Positions 37,486-46,849 of a stretch of DNA of 64,000 nt are shown piece after piece. Positions within the stretch are counted from its first letter, which is position 1. Each line of letters begins with the position of its first letter. The DNA comes from Wolbachia endosymbiont of Armadillidium arcangelii (lineage in GTDB: Bacteria; Pseudomonadota; Alphaproteobacteria; Rickettsiales; Anaplasmataceae): NCBI RefSeq assembly GCF_040207875.1, contig NZ_CP157942.1, forward strand, positions 1,302,001-1,366,000, written 5' to 3'. The notes under the pieces were generated by a model. That model did no database searches. It was not told the DNA's origin and worked only from the letters and a program-made list of their open reading frames with translations. Made by a program: the position numbers and the translations under genes.

Positions 37486-38310
37486 AAAAGCATAGGAGTC
37501 AAATTAAGGAAAAGTGTAAGTAAAGAGTGAAGGAAAATAATAAGGTATAAGTTTTCCTGGATATATGAATGAGAGAACTTGCAATATAGCTTGCTTATAA
37601 AAAGACCTTAATGAATTCTTTAATGAAAAAGCAGACAAAATCTCAATTACAACAAGGTTTATAATTGAGATTTTAGATTTACTGAAGAAGCAGTGGAATT
37701 TATGAAAAGAATGAATCTGTGGTTCTCTTTAAAAATATCTTGCAAAGAGATTTTTAGAAAACGAGGTATTGTTAGGAAAAGAAGCAAAAATTAGAGTAAG
37801 AATTATATGTCAGAAACTAACTGAATATGGCCAGAAGAAGGAAAGCTAATAGATTAGCGAGATCGCAAGGATATACATCCTCTACAAGAATTGTTAAACT
37901 GGTCAATACTAATGTTCCAGAAAATAAAATTAGTGCTGAGCAATAGAGTAAGGTGGCAAATTATTTAAATTGTATAAAAGCCATATCAGACTTGATAAGC
38001 TACCGTGCAGAGTATTATGTGAACTATATGCTAAATTGTGCGCAATTCTTATATTTCACGGCATAGTTGGTTGCACAGAAGTGAAAAAGAATACAGTTTA
38101 ACAAAGGCATTTATTGAGCTAAAAAGACGGGTTAGAGAGTTATTTTTAGCACTAAAGAATAAAGTTAATAGTTTGAAAATTTTTCTTAAACATAACTTGG
38201 TCACGATTTTCATTAAAAGATAAGTACAGAAAAACTAGAGTATCTACCTAACTTCCCTGAATTCGCTCACAATCTCTTAACTTGACGCCTATGGTTTATT
38301 TTACACTCCC
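37474..38310 (+). mobile_element. Dead IS4-type element
   Basis: About 837 bp with imperfect inverted repeats: GGGAATGTTTAAAAAAGCAT at 37474, and at the right end the complement of GGGAGTGTAAAATAAACC, ending at 38310. Plus-strand remnants encode pieces such as KIRVRIICQKLTE, RRKANRLARSQGY, NVPENKISAEQ, and CRVLCELYAKLCAILIFHGI, which are the distal blocks of an IS4-group transposase. There are many frameshifts. It is not related closely to the intact IS4 element at 15761. Confidence 0.6.
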
Positions 38311-38341
38311 ATTTAAGGAGCCTATCTGTACACAGTATCCT

Positions 38342-39838
38342 TTAATGTAAATGTTCATGTGATTCCATAGATAATCTTTGTTTTTTTATTTTATCTGTCC
38401 AGTTATCATTTCCTATATCTTGTTCAACAATTGCCTTATCTACCTTCTGATGAATTGCATTAACCGCACCTTTTTTTTCGTATATTTCGCTTTTCCCTTC
38501 AATAATTAAATTGGTAAAAATATTTACGACACACTGCACTTGATTATGATTAACCTGACCTTTTATCAAAGAAGGTAAAGAGCCTATTACTCCTGATGCT
38601 TCTTTATCTTGAGATGAAATCCCTAAATTATCTGCTACTTCACTTATTAATAACTCTCTGTTTTCTTTATTATCTTCCAATTTAGCATAATCACTCAATA
38701 GATCCATAGCGGTAGACACCTTGATTGCAACAAAATCATTAACATCTTCTAGAGCAACTCCTGATCCCAATAACCTCCCTCTGAGATTTTTCCTTAAAAG
38801 ATTGATAAATTCTTCATTTGCATCTGATCCTGTGGTTGATATCGTACCATCCAAATAGTTACTTACTTTGATTTGAGTACCTAAGTCATGCTCTATTTGT
38901 ATTTTTGTCTCATGTTTAAATCCTAATTTTGCACAGAATGTCTCAAAATATTCTTTAATAATATCAAACAAGCTCTTGCCATTATCTTTATAGTTTTTCA
39001 ACTCTTCAGGAATAGTAAGTGACAATTTACCTTCTTTATATGTTATAACATCTTTGCCATCTCGAGATTCAAGTGTGAATTCTAATGAGCTAGATAGGTC
39101 ACATATTTTCTCTTCTGGATTATCAAACGTAGTTATAGGCATTGCCATATCAGACTTCACTTTTATGCAGTTGTGGTCAGTACAGTAAATGTTTAGCGCT
39201 TTTTTAGGACTGTGTGGAGTTAAGTTACAACTACTGAGTGCGGCATGAGATTCATTAAATATACCAGCTCCATACCCTGCTTGATTACAATTGGTGACTA
39301 ACTCTTCTAAAATAGCATCACTTGGAACTTCTGCCTCAGCGTATCTAAACATTTTCTTGAAAATTTCCTTTGCTAATGCACGGTAATCTTTTTTGGAGAA
39401 TAGATGATAAGAGCTTCTCCCTGCGTTATAAAATCTCTCAAATTCCTTTCTATATTCATCAATTTTTTTCTCATCAGCAACTGTAGGGCTATTACAATGA
39501 TTTTCCCAAACTTCAGATAGTCTATCTTGATCAAGTTCCTTAAGTGCTGGTTCCATAAAAGCTTTACCTTCTTCAGAGAGATTATCAAAATTATCACGGT
39601 TAAAAATCTCATTTTTATAATCTTTAGCTCCTTCCTTAAATGCAATAATAAGATTTTTATCTATTTCTTTTCCGTTAATAATAAAATTCATCCTTTGAAA
39701 ATCTAAGAACATTGTTTCACCAGAATTTGCTAATTCATTATCTTGATCTGCTCTTAATTTACTAAAATTGAACTCTTTAGCTGTGGCCTTTAATCTAACT
39801 ACTGGACTCTTATTATTTTTTCCTTTTGCCTCTTTCAT
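38342..39838 (-). CDS. Large orphan protein sharing a domain with the 41455 and 44293 genes
   Basis: 498 residues from the ATG at 39838; a GTG at 39847 is also possible, but AAGG is better placed for the ATG. The N-terminal half is helical and charged. In the middle, ALNIYCTDHNCIKVKSD, LEFTLESRDGKDVITY and GKSLFDIIKEYFETF follow the same order as blocks in the 41455 protein (ELNIYCNKKHEIHA, YEMTSTWSVKDG, GLSLYDAVMQSLE). The C-terminus is helical. No known family. Role unknown; the shared domain suggests a Wolbachia-specific set. Confidence 0.75.
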   Translation of the reverse strand: MKEAKGKNNKSPVVRLKATAKEFNFSKLRADQDNELANSGETMFLDFQRMNFIINGKEIDKNLIIAFKEGAKDYKNEIFNRDNFDNLSEEGKAFMEPALKELDQDRLSEVWENHCNSPTVADEKKIDEYRKEFERFYNAGRSSYHLFSKKDYRALAKEIFKKMFRYAEAEVPSDAILEELVTNCNQAGYGAGIFNESHAALSSCNLTPHSPKKALNIYCTDHNCIKVKSDMAMPITTFDNPEEKICDLSSSLEFTLESRDGKDVITYKEGKLSLTIPEELKNYKDNGKSLFDIIKEYFETFCAKLGFKHETKIQIEHDLGTQIKVSNYLDGTISTTGSDANEEFINLLRKNLRGRLLGSGVALEDVNDFVAIKVSTAMDLLSDYAKLEDNKENRELLISEVADNLGISSQDKEASGVIGSLPSLIKGQVNHNQVQCVVNIFTNLIIEGKSEIYEKKGAVNAIHQKVDKAIVEQDIGNDNWTDKIKKQRLSMESHEHLH

Positions 39839-40018
39839 AAATAACACCTTACTGTAAATATGTTGTAAGTTGTATCATATAATGATGAATAATTTGGTAA
39901 TATATTAAGAAAATCGACAGTATATTTCTTTATTTAAGAGGTGCAGGAAAGGCGCAGATTTCTCTTTCCATTTGTAACATGCTGCATTAATATTTACGTA
40001 TTAATCTAGAAAATAGTG

Positions 40019-41296
40019 ATGAATAATATTGTAATTGTTGGTCTGCAATGGGGTGACGAAGGCAAGGGTAAAATAGTAGATTATCTTTCTGAGAATGCAG
40101 ATGTGGTTGTGAGATTTCAGGGAGGAAATAATGCAGGTCACACTATAGTAGTAGATGATGAGGTTTATAAATTAAATTTACTGCCCTCTGCTGTTCTGAG
40201 GTCAGGCAAAATATCTATCATAGGAAATGGCGTTGCTCTCGATTCACAAGCTCTAATCTCAGAAATAGAATCATTGAAAGTTAAAGGGGTAGACATAAAT
40301 CATAATAATTTGATGATATCTGAAAGCTGCCCATTAATACTCAGTGTACATAAAGATAAGGAAAAGCTGTTTGAAGATTTAAACGGAAATTGCAAAATTG
40401 GCACAACAAACAAAGGGATAGGGCCATGTTATGAAGATAAAGTTGGCAGGAGAGCTATACGCCTTTGTGACTTAGAAAACGCAGACGAGCTCAATAAAAG
40501 AGTGGATACTCTTTTGAATTACCACAATGCTATCAGAAAAGGCTTTGAATATCAGGTAGTTGAAAAAGAAGAAATATTAAAGGAAATTCGACAGATTTCA
40601 GGAAAAATTCTTTCATATAAAAAACCTGTGTGGAAGGTGCTAAATGATTTTATGAAAGAAGGCAAGAAAATAATATTTGAAGGTGCTCAAGGCACATTTT
40701 TAGATATTGACCACGGAACTTACCCTTTTGTTACTTCAAGTAATACTGTAGCATCGCAAGCGATAACAGGCTCAGGATTATCCTCCAATGCTCACATTAT
40801 TGGTGTAGCAAAAGCGTATACAACAAGAGTGGGTAATGGTCCATTTCCTACTGAACAAAATAACGAAATTGGAGATAGCTTATTTTCTATAGGCAAGGAA
40901 CTTGGAACAGTAAGCAATAGAAGAAGGCGCTGCGGATGGTTTGATGCAGTTTTAGTGTGCCAGGCTGTTCAACTCTCTGGAGTTTCAAGCATTGTATTAA
41001 CCAAATTAGATGTTCTTGATTCTTTTGATACAATTAAAATATGCACTAGTTACAAGTATAGTGGAAAAATGTATGATTATTTACCCGCATCACATTCAAT
41101 ACAAGAGGAATTAGAGCCGATATATGAAGAGTTTCCTGGCTGGAAAGAAAATACTCAAGGTAAAAGGTCGATTGAAGCATTACCTATCAATTTAATAAAA
41201 TATATAGACAGGTTAGAAAAATTAATAGGTGTACCAATTCATCTAATTTCAACTAGCCCAAAAAGAGAGGATGTTATTAAGCTTAAAAATCTATGA
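40019..41296 (+). CDS. purA: Adenylosuccinate synthetase
   Basis: 425 residues. It makes adenylosuccinate from IMP and aspartate with GTP, the first committed step to AMP. The P-loop GLQWGDEGKGKIVDYL is at the N-terminus, FQGGNNAGHTIVVDD follows, then IGTTNKGIGPCYEDKVGR and GAQGTFLDIDHGTYPFVT. A GTG three bases earlier opens the frame, but the ATG at 40019 is the normal start. All key residues are seen. Confidence 0.97.
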   Translation: MNNIVIVGLQWGDEGKGKIVDYLSENADVVVRFQGGNNAGHTIVVDDEVYKLNLLPSAVLRSGKISIIGNGVALDSQALISEIESLKVKGVDINHNNLMISESCPLILSVHKDKEKLFEDLNGNCKIGTTNKGIGPCYEDKVGRRAIRLCDLENADELNKRVDTLLNYHNAIRKGFEYQVVEKEEILKEIRQISGKILSYKKPVWKVLNDFMKEGKKIIFEGAQGTFLDIDHGTYPFVTSSNTVASQAITGSGLSSNAHIIGVAKAYTTRVGNGPFPTEQNNEIGDSLFSIGKELGTVSNRRRRCGWFDAVLVCQAVQLSGVSSIVLTKLDVLDSFDTIKICTSYKYSGKMYDYLPASHSIQEELEPIYEEFPGWKENTQGKRSIEALPINLIKYIDRLEKLIGVPIHLISTSPKREDVIKLKNL

Positions 41297-41454
41297 AGAT
41301 GTCTTGTTAACTTTTATCTAATAAAAAATGATACTTGTGTGACTTCAAACAATCTATTATGCAAAGTAGCAGTGTAAAAATACAGTGAGCAGTGTGATTT
41401 TTCTTAAATATATGTTGATTATTATAATATAAATATAGTTGAAGGAGATATATT

Positions 41455-43326
41455 ATGATTGCAGGTTTGACTAAGGGAGATAAAGCAGTAGAGGCAGGAA
41501 AAATAGGTGATCAATTTGAAAAGCATTTTTGTATAGGACCAACTTCACTGAATAGGGAAGTTTATTACTCTACACTTATCTACCATACATTCAAAGAGTT
41601 ATATTCACAATTAGATAATATCTCTCATGCTAATAAAACGAGATCAGAAAAAGAAATAATCAATTTTTATGTTCTACCTCAATTTGCACATTTTAAAGAA
41701 ATTCTTGATGAAGGTATAAAAAAAGATCCTTTGTTTGCAAATTCTGCTATTGTGAAGTTTTGCTACTCAATTATAAAAGATAATAAATTGTTTAAAGAAT
41801 TAGAAGAAGCGAGTATTCCTGCAAAAAACTCTAGTGTAAAGGCAAGGATAAGCCTTCAACTGAAAAATCTTAAAGAAAAAGTGTGGCTCTTAAGAAAACT
41901 AAAGGAAAAAAAGAATTTCACTTACGTGCAGAGGGCTTTTGGGGATGAGTGGAGTTTTTATGACTTAATAAACGATAGAGATTTCAAACAAACGTACATA
42001 GATAAAGCAGTAACAGAGTCTGCTAATAAGAGCTTTGAGGAAGATATAAATAAATGCATAGAATTGGCAGAGCAGGGAAAAAAAGCTGCAAGTAAATATT
42101 TTGAGAGGAAAGACGTAGAGCTTCAAGCTTATTACACAGAAACTGGTAACGATCATAGAGTTTTGAATATTAACCTTATTAATTACGATAAGAGTGAGCC
42201 AACAAAGATTAGTGAAGTTTTACAGCAAGAGAAAGATATTAAAGAACTGAATATCTATTGCAATAAAAAACATGAAATACACGCTCATCAAAAAGATAAG
42301 GAAAGATATTATGAGTTTAAAGAAGGCGCATGTTATGAAATGACAAGCACTTGGTCTGTAAAGGATGGATTCGGAATGTGTACCATGATTATGAATGTGA
42401 GTAGTGATGGCATAACTGAAGTACTAAAATTTAATGGTGAAGATTTTGTGTCATCAAAGGAGATCCTAGAATTAATAAAGCAAAACGATGAATTATATAT
42501 TCAAGGTCTCTCCTTATATGATGCTGTAATGCAATCACTAGAAAAGGATAAGGATACTGATGTTGTACCTATTAATTTTCACAATGAATCTATAGTGGCC
42601 TATCAAGGTAAGGAACCAGAGGGGAAATTAGATCATAAAGTTGATGCTGATAATAGCCTTCCTTCTATTAATAGCAATGCATCAATTCAATCAGAAGTCA
42701 ATTTACAGCACACTAAAACTCAACTAGAAATTGCTTCACAACAAATCGGAACTCAAGCAGAAACTAACTCACAACGAATGAATGAATTGATTCCAGATAA
42801 TCAAATGCTATCTAAAGAAAATGTTGAATTAAAGCAAGAAATAGAAGCAGAAACTAATCAAACAATTGTAAGGTTAGAGAGGCAGGGTAGCAATTTGAAA
42901 GATGAACTTGAAGAAGAGAGACTAAAGTTCGACATTGAAGAGTCAGAAAACGAGTACGAGGAATTTCCAGAAGATATACTTGAACTCACTAAAGATGAAG
43001 ATAATGAGTGCAATGATGATCACATTATAGAAATGCTTGATAGACTAAAAGAAAAAATTCGTGCTGATGGACAAAGGAGCCTCAACGATCAATTTTATAT
43101 TCTAAAAGGGGGCGTTTCTAGTGAGCCTGATAATGAGTCTTATGTTCCACTGAAAGAAAAGACAACATTACGCAGATCTTTAAGCTTTGATGGCGGATAT
43201 GGTAGCGATGAGGAAAATTGTGATAATGATTTATCTTCTAACATAAGTTCTATAAGTTCTATTGAGAAGGTGGCAGAGAGTAGAAACGTAGGTAGCTCGC
43301 TTTCCTCTTGCATTATGTGGAGATGA
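41455..43326 (+). CDS. Large orphan protein with coiled-coil C-terminal half
   Basis: 623 residues, unrecognised. Residues about 260-365 hold the shared domain: ELNIYCNKKHEIHAHQKDK, ACYEMTSTWSVKDGFGMC, and GLSLYDAVMQSLEKD. The C-terminal half is rich in Gln, Glu and Asn, with a coiled-coil stretch (residues 415-500), followed by acidic and Ser-rich tracts. It starts at an ATG with a strong AAGGAGA ribosome site and a TATAAT at 41423. No signal peptide. A candidate host-interaction protein on layout alone. Confidence 0.8.
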   Translation: MIAGLTKGDKAVEAGKIGDQFEKHFCIGPTSLNREVYYSTLIYHTFKELYSQLDNISHANKTRSEKEIINFYVLPQFAHFKEILDEGIKKDPLFANSAIVKFCYSIIKDNKLFKELEEASIPAKNSSVKARISLQLKNLKEKVWLLRKLKEKKNFTYVQRAFGDEWSFYDLINDRDFKQTYIDKAVTESANKSFEEDINKCIELAEQGKKAASKYFERKDVELQAYYTETGNDHRVLNINLINYDKSEPTKISEVLQQEKDIKELNIYCNKKHEIHAHQKDKERYYEFKEGACYEMTSTWSVKDGFGMCTMIMNVSSDGITEVLKFNGEDFVSSKEILELIKQNDELYIQGLSLYDAVMQSLEKDKDTDVVPINFHNESIVAYQGKEPEGKLDHKVDADNSLPSINSNASIQSEVNLQHTKTQLEIASQQIGTQAETNSQRMNELIPDNQMLSKENVELKQEIEAETNQTIVRLERQGSNLKDELEEERLKFDIEESENEYEEFPEDILELTKDEDNECNDDHIIEMLDRLKEKIRADGQRSLNDQFYILKGGVSSEPDNESYVPLKEKTTLRRSLSFDGGYGSDEENCDNDLSSNISSISSIEKVAESRNVGSSLSSCIMWR

Positions 43327-43374
43327 TTGGGGTTAAGTTGCAAGAGCAATGCTCAAGTAGAATATAAAAATCTC

Positions 43375-43404
43375 TTGTATTGATAATAGTTTAAAATCTA
43401 TAGT
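43375..43404 (+). promoter_or_regulatory. Candidate promoter of infA
   Basis: TTGTAT (43375-43380), an 18-base spacer and TATAGT (43399-43404), about 35 bp before the infA ATG. Reasonable for a sigma-70-type promoter but not verified. Confidence 0.3.
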
Positions 43405-43438
43405 AGACTGAAAAAGATTATTAAATTATAATACGACA

Positions 43439-43702
43439 ATGATAAAAGACGATAAATCAAAAACAATTTTTGAAGTAGAAGGGGCAGTAACTGCTTTACT
43501 ACCTGCAGCAGAATTTAGAGTGAAGTTGGACAATGAACGTGAGGTTATCTGTCATGTATCAGGGAGAGTAAGAAGAAGTAAAATACGCATAATTATAGGC
43601 GATAGAGTATTAGTTGAGATGAGTGTTTATGATAGAAATGCGAGAAAGGGTAGGATAATTAGAAGGCTTAAAGGTACAAGTGACAGAACGATCTCTAAAT
43701 AA
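43439..43702 (+). CDS. infA: Translation initiation factor IF-1
   Basis: 87 residues. OB-fold factor that binds the A site of the 30S subunit. Core visible: FEVEGAVTALLPAAEFRVKL, EVICHVSGRVRRSKIRIIIG, DRVLVEMSVYD. It is longer than the usual 72 residues by a basic C-terminal extension (RIIRRLKGTSDRTISK). The last 23 bp overlap maf, so the two are probably co-transcribed, as in other Rickettsiales. Confidence 0.96.
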   Translation: MIKDDKSKTIFEVEGAVTALLPAAEFRVKLDNEREVICHVSGRVRRSKIRIIIGDRVLVEMSVYDRNARKGRIIRRLKGTSDRTISK

Positions 43703-44276
43703 TCTTATTCTCGCTTCATCATCGGAAAGGCGTATAGCTTTACTAAAGCAAGTAAATATTAAACCAGGTTTAATTCTGCCAGCAAACATAGATGAAACTC
43801 CTTTGAAGAAGGAACTTCCAAAGGATTATTCAATCCGTATGGCAAAAAGTAAAGCTGAGGGAATACAAAGCTCAAATCCAAGTTATTTTGTGCTTGGTGT
43901 TGATACAGTTGTTGCTTGTGGTAGAAGGATATTGTTCAAAGCTGAAAACGTTGAGCAAGCAGAAAAATGCATCCGCTTGTTATCAGGAAGAAGGCATAGA
44001 GTATACACCAGCGTATGTCTATTAACTCCCGATCAATCCAAACAACATATTAGAACTGTGGTTACAATAGTGAAATTTAAACGTCTCAGTGAGCAAGAAA
44101 TTAAGTACTATTTAGCATCAGAAGAGTGGAAAAATAGGGCAGGAGGATGCAATATACAAGGCCTAGCTGGGATGTTCGTATTGTTCTTACGCGGCTCCTA
44201 TTCTTCCGTTATCGGATTGCCGTTACACGAAGCCTATTGTTTACTAAGTAATTATTTTAGTCTTAATAACAATTAG
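43680..44276 (+). CDS. maf: Maf-like nucleotide pyrophosphatase
   Basis: 198 residues. Maf-family house-cleaning enzyme that hydrolyses non-standard NTPs. Motifs are LILASSSERRIALLKQ at the start, VLGVDTVVACG with the catalytic aspartate, LLSGRRHRVYTSVCL, and the late segment WKNRAGGCNIQGLAG. It starts at a GTG at 43680 inside the end of infA. It converges on the orphan gene at 44293, with 16 bp between. Confidence 0.94.
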   Translation: MTERSLNNLILASSSERRIALLKQVNIKPGLILPANIDETPLKKELPKDYSIRMAKSKAEGIQSSNPSYFVLGVDTVVACGRRILFKAENVEQAEKCIRLLSGRRHRVYTSVCLLTPDQSKQHIRTVVTIVKFKRLSEQEIKYYLASEEWKNRAGGCNIQGLAGMFVLFLRGSYSSVIGLPLHEAYCLLSNYFSLNNN

Positions 44277-44292
44277 TTGGTTTCGTCCCTAA

Positions 44293-46620
44293 TTAGCGGT
44301 GGTGCGAGTTTTTGTCAGCATTTTCTCGTTCTGCTAATGTTTTTTCTAACCATTGATGTATAGGTTTATCATGTTTTATTTGTCCCAGGAATGGATTTTT
44401 TGAATTTGTAACAAGAGTGCTTGCGATTTGTCGTGCTGGTCTTTTTAATCCTTTACCTGGCTTTCCTAATGCCTCTCTTAACTCGTTCATTACTTGGCCA
44501 GCTGGATCAATAGGTTGACCAACTGGCTCATTACGAACCTTGTTAGAACTTACTTCAATTTTTTCCTCAGCTTCAAGCTCTCTATTTAACGTTTCCTTAA
44601 ATTCATCGTTTCTACTTTTAAAAGCTGCCACTGTTTTTACATCTGCTAAATCGTCTTTTTGCAATTCAGACTGAATTTTCTCTGGTGTATTAAAACTAGT
44701 TTCTTTAACATCTTCGTTAATTCCTTCTTCAGACTCTTGTCCACTCCTGCGAGAGCTTTTCTGTGATCGAGTGTCACTACCTTGTTCAACATCTATCAAA
44801 CTCTCCTTACTTCCATCAATGTTCACCGAAGATAGAGGTTTGCCACCATCGTTCTCTCTTTTTTCTACAATATTACCTTGACCATATTTTTTGGATAGTT
44901 TTCCCTCTAGTGCATCCAGGTTTTGATTATCTTCTTTACCTTCAATTTTATCCTTTAGCCACTTACGTATAGTGTCATATTGTTTACCTTCTCCTATCTT
45001 TTCTAAAACGTTTTCTGAGAATGAATCTTTAGAAATATTTTCTTTAGTAACCTGTTGTTCTGGTTCTGTTAATCCTCCATTTGGTTTTTCCAATACTTCT
45101 TTTAGCTCACCCATCACTTGATCAGCTGGGTTAGTAGGTTGAGCACTTTTTAACTTTTCATCAATTGACTCATTTGATGTTTTATGAGTTTCACTATCGT
45201 GATTCTCACTATTTTGTCCATGCTTTTGCGATGATTTGTCTTCCTTTTGGTGATTTAACTTCTCTTCCTCAAGCTTCTGGGTTAAATCTTCAGGATCCAC
45301 TTTAGATTGTCCATGATTGGCATGAGTTGGAGATGAATAGCCCGAGTCACTTTTATTATTGAGCGCTGTAGTAGAAAGCGGCTGTCCACCTTCTTGTTGC
45401 GGAGTTTTAGGTTGTTGCTGATTATTAGGTGTTTGCTCACTTCTATCTGGTTTTCGGCTTCCAGGTACAGCATGCCCAAATGTAGCAAATATAGGATTGT
45501 CATACCGTTCATCCTCTTGCCTATTATCTTGATTGTGGATCACAGACTTGGTGAAAATAGTACTTTTTGAAGGATCAGAAGATGGAAATCTGTAGCCGTT
45601 TCCACCTGATAAAATAGTTCGCTGATACTCACCTTTTTGCTGATCATTAGGTAGTGAACTAGTTCTGAGCGGTGGTGATGGTGGAGTTCTTTTGCTCTGT
45701 GAGTTCTCTGCAAGAGGGGACTGAAAGTTTTCTAAACTTTCTTTTCCGTCTGGTTTTCGGCTTCCAGGTACAGCATGTCCAAATGTAGCAAATGTAGGAT
45801 TGTCATACCGCTCATCCTCTTGCCTATTATCTTGATTGTGGCTTAGTGTACGATGTGTTTGAACACCAATATTTTTACTGTTACTTTCTATAAAAGTTTC
45901 TGATGATTGTTGATTCTCTTGTTCTCGTCCTTTCTTCCTGAATTGTATTTGATATAAGAATAACCCACCTATTTTTACGTCTTTGTTTGCTTTTAATTCC
46001 TCTGCAGTAATACCATTACGTTCAGTAAGATCTACACCATCTTTATCAATCTTGATTTTGATGGTACATTTCTTTCCATTTTTATCATGCCAATTCAAAG
46101 TCATTTCATATGAACCATCAGTTACAACATAATGCCTTATTTTTTTCCCTCCTTCCTCGGCAACAAAACCGTGCATTCCGCTCTTTCCATCGCTGTGCAA
46201 CGTTGAAAATCCCGAAATTCCATTCTTCTGACAAAAATCACTATTTAAAAACTCGCTGATTTTAAACTCTTTTTTATTATTTTTCAATTCGATACTTGCG
46301 TGGTCACCGTATATTGAAATTTCTTTAACACCATCATTAACATCACCATAAATATACTCATTCAATATCTCTTTAGCTTTTCTTTGAAGCCCTTGTCTAT
46401 CTTCTTTTATCTTGTTGTGTTCTTGAAGGATCACTTTACACGCTTCATTTTTGTCTTCATCTTCATCCAAATTCCAGGTGGAGTGCTTTATTAGAAACTT
46501 TACTGCGTTAAAACCAACCCTAGAATTATAAATTGGATTGTCTTCCTTTTTTATTTCATCAAATAAAGTAAAAAATCCTCGAATGAATTCGTGATACTGT
46601 TGTGTGTTTTGAGTATACAT
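44293..46620 (-). CDS. Large repeat-bearing orphan protein
   Basis: 775 residues from the ATG at 46620; GTG at 46632 opens the frame, but AGGG suits the ATG. Residues about 100-230 hold the domain shared with the 41455 protein (KEISIYGDHASIELKNN, GSYEMTLNWHDKNG, GGLFLYQIQF). Two nearly identical units (HNQDNRQEDERYDNP, then FATFGHAVPGSRKPD) lie at about residues 260-291 and 360-391. A second repeat of about 65 residues, with QVMGELKEVLEKPNGGL and QVMNELREALGKPGKGL, sits near 495-560 and at the C-terminal end. The rest is polar and low in complexity. No family recognised; it looks like a secreted or surface effector candidate, by inference. Confidence 0.8.
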   Translation of the reverse strand: MYTQNTQQYHEFIRGFFTLFDEIKKEDNPIYNSRVGFNAVKFLIKHSTWNLDEDEDKNEACKVILQEHNKIKEDRQGLQRKAKEILNEYIYGDVNDGVKEISIYGDHASIELKNNKKEFKISEFLNSDFCQKNGISGFSTLHSDGKSGMHGFVAEEGGKKIRHYVVTDGSYEMTLNWHDKNGKKCTIKIKIDKDGVDLTERNGITAEELKANKDVKIGGLFLYQIQFRKKGREQENQQSSETFIESNSKNIGVQTHRTLSHNQDNRQEDERYDNPTFATFGHAVPGSRKPDGKESLENFQSPLAENSQSKRTPPSPPLRTSSLPNDQQKGEYQRTILSGGNGYRFPSSDPSKSTIFTKSVIHNQDNRQEDERYDNPIFATFGHAVPGSRKPDRSEQTPNNQQQPKTPQQEGGQPLSTTALNNKSDSGYSSPTHANHGQSKVDPEDLTQKLEEEKLNHQKEDKSSQKHGQNSENHDSETHKTSNESIDEKLKSAQPTNPADQVMGELKEVLEKPNGGLTEPEQQVTKENISKDSFSENVLEKIGEGKQYDTIRKWLKDKIEGKEDNQNLDALEGKLSKKYGQGNIVEKRENDGGKPLSSVNIDGSKESLIDVEQGSDTRSQKSSRRSGQESEEGINEDVKETSFNTPEKIQSELQKDDLADVKTVAAFKSRNDEFKETLNRELEAEEKIEVSSNKVRNEPVGQPIDPAGQVMNELREALGKPGKGLKRPARQIASTLVTNSKNPFLGQIKHDKPIHQWLEKTLAERENADKNSHHR
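45445..45842 (-). repeat. Near-identical intragenic duplicated unit
   Basis: Two copies of a unit of about 95 bp, at 45445-45540 and 45747-45842, differ at only a handful of positions. Each codes for RQEDERYDNP and GHAVPGSRKPD. Identity well above that of the surrounding gene suggests recent duplication or gene conversion. Confidence 0.75.
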
Positions 46621-46769
46621 ATTTTCCCTCACTAATAACCCTCTGCCTTTTAGCCTTAGCTAATATAATTATCAAGAGAATTGGTTGAGTTTTTATTAAA
46701 GGAGGTTGTATTGCTAACGTGGTGACACTAGCTATAGCTCCATCCTATGACTTGTAAAAAAATCTGGAT

Positions 46770-46800
46770 CAATCCCCCGTGACGCTGGAATGATAACTTA
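46770..46800. repeat. Decayed palindromic repeat unit
   Basis: Loop CGTGA and right arm CGCTGGAATG of the palindromic family are intact (46783-46798), but the left arm is degenerate. It lies in the 230-bp gap between the 44293 gene and the AGCS symporter gene. Confidence 0.4.
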
Positions 46801-46849
46801 AAATATCACTTATAATTAGCTATAAACATATTTTTCAGCCTAAATTGCT

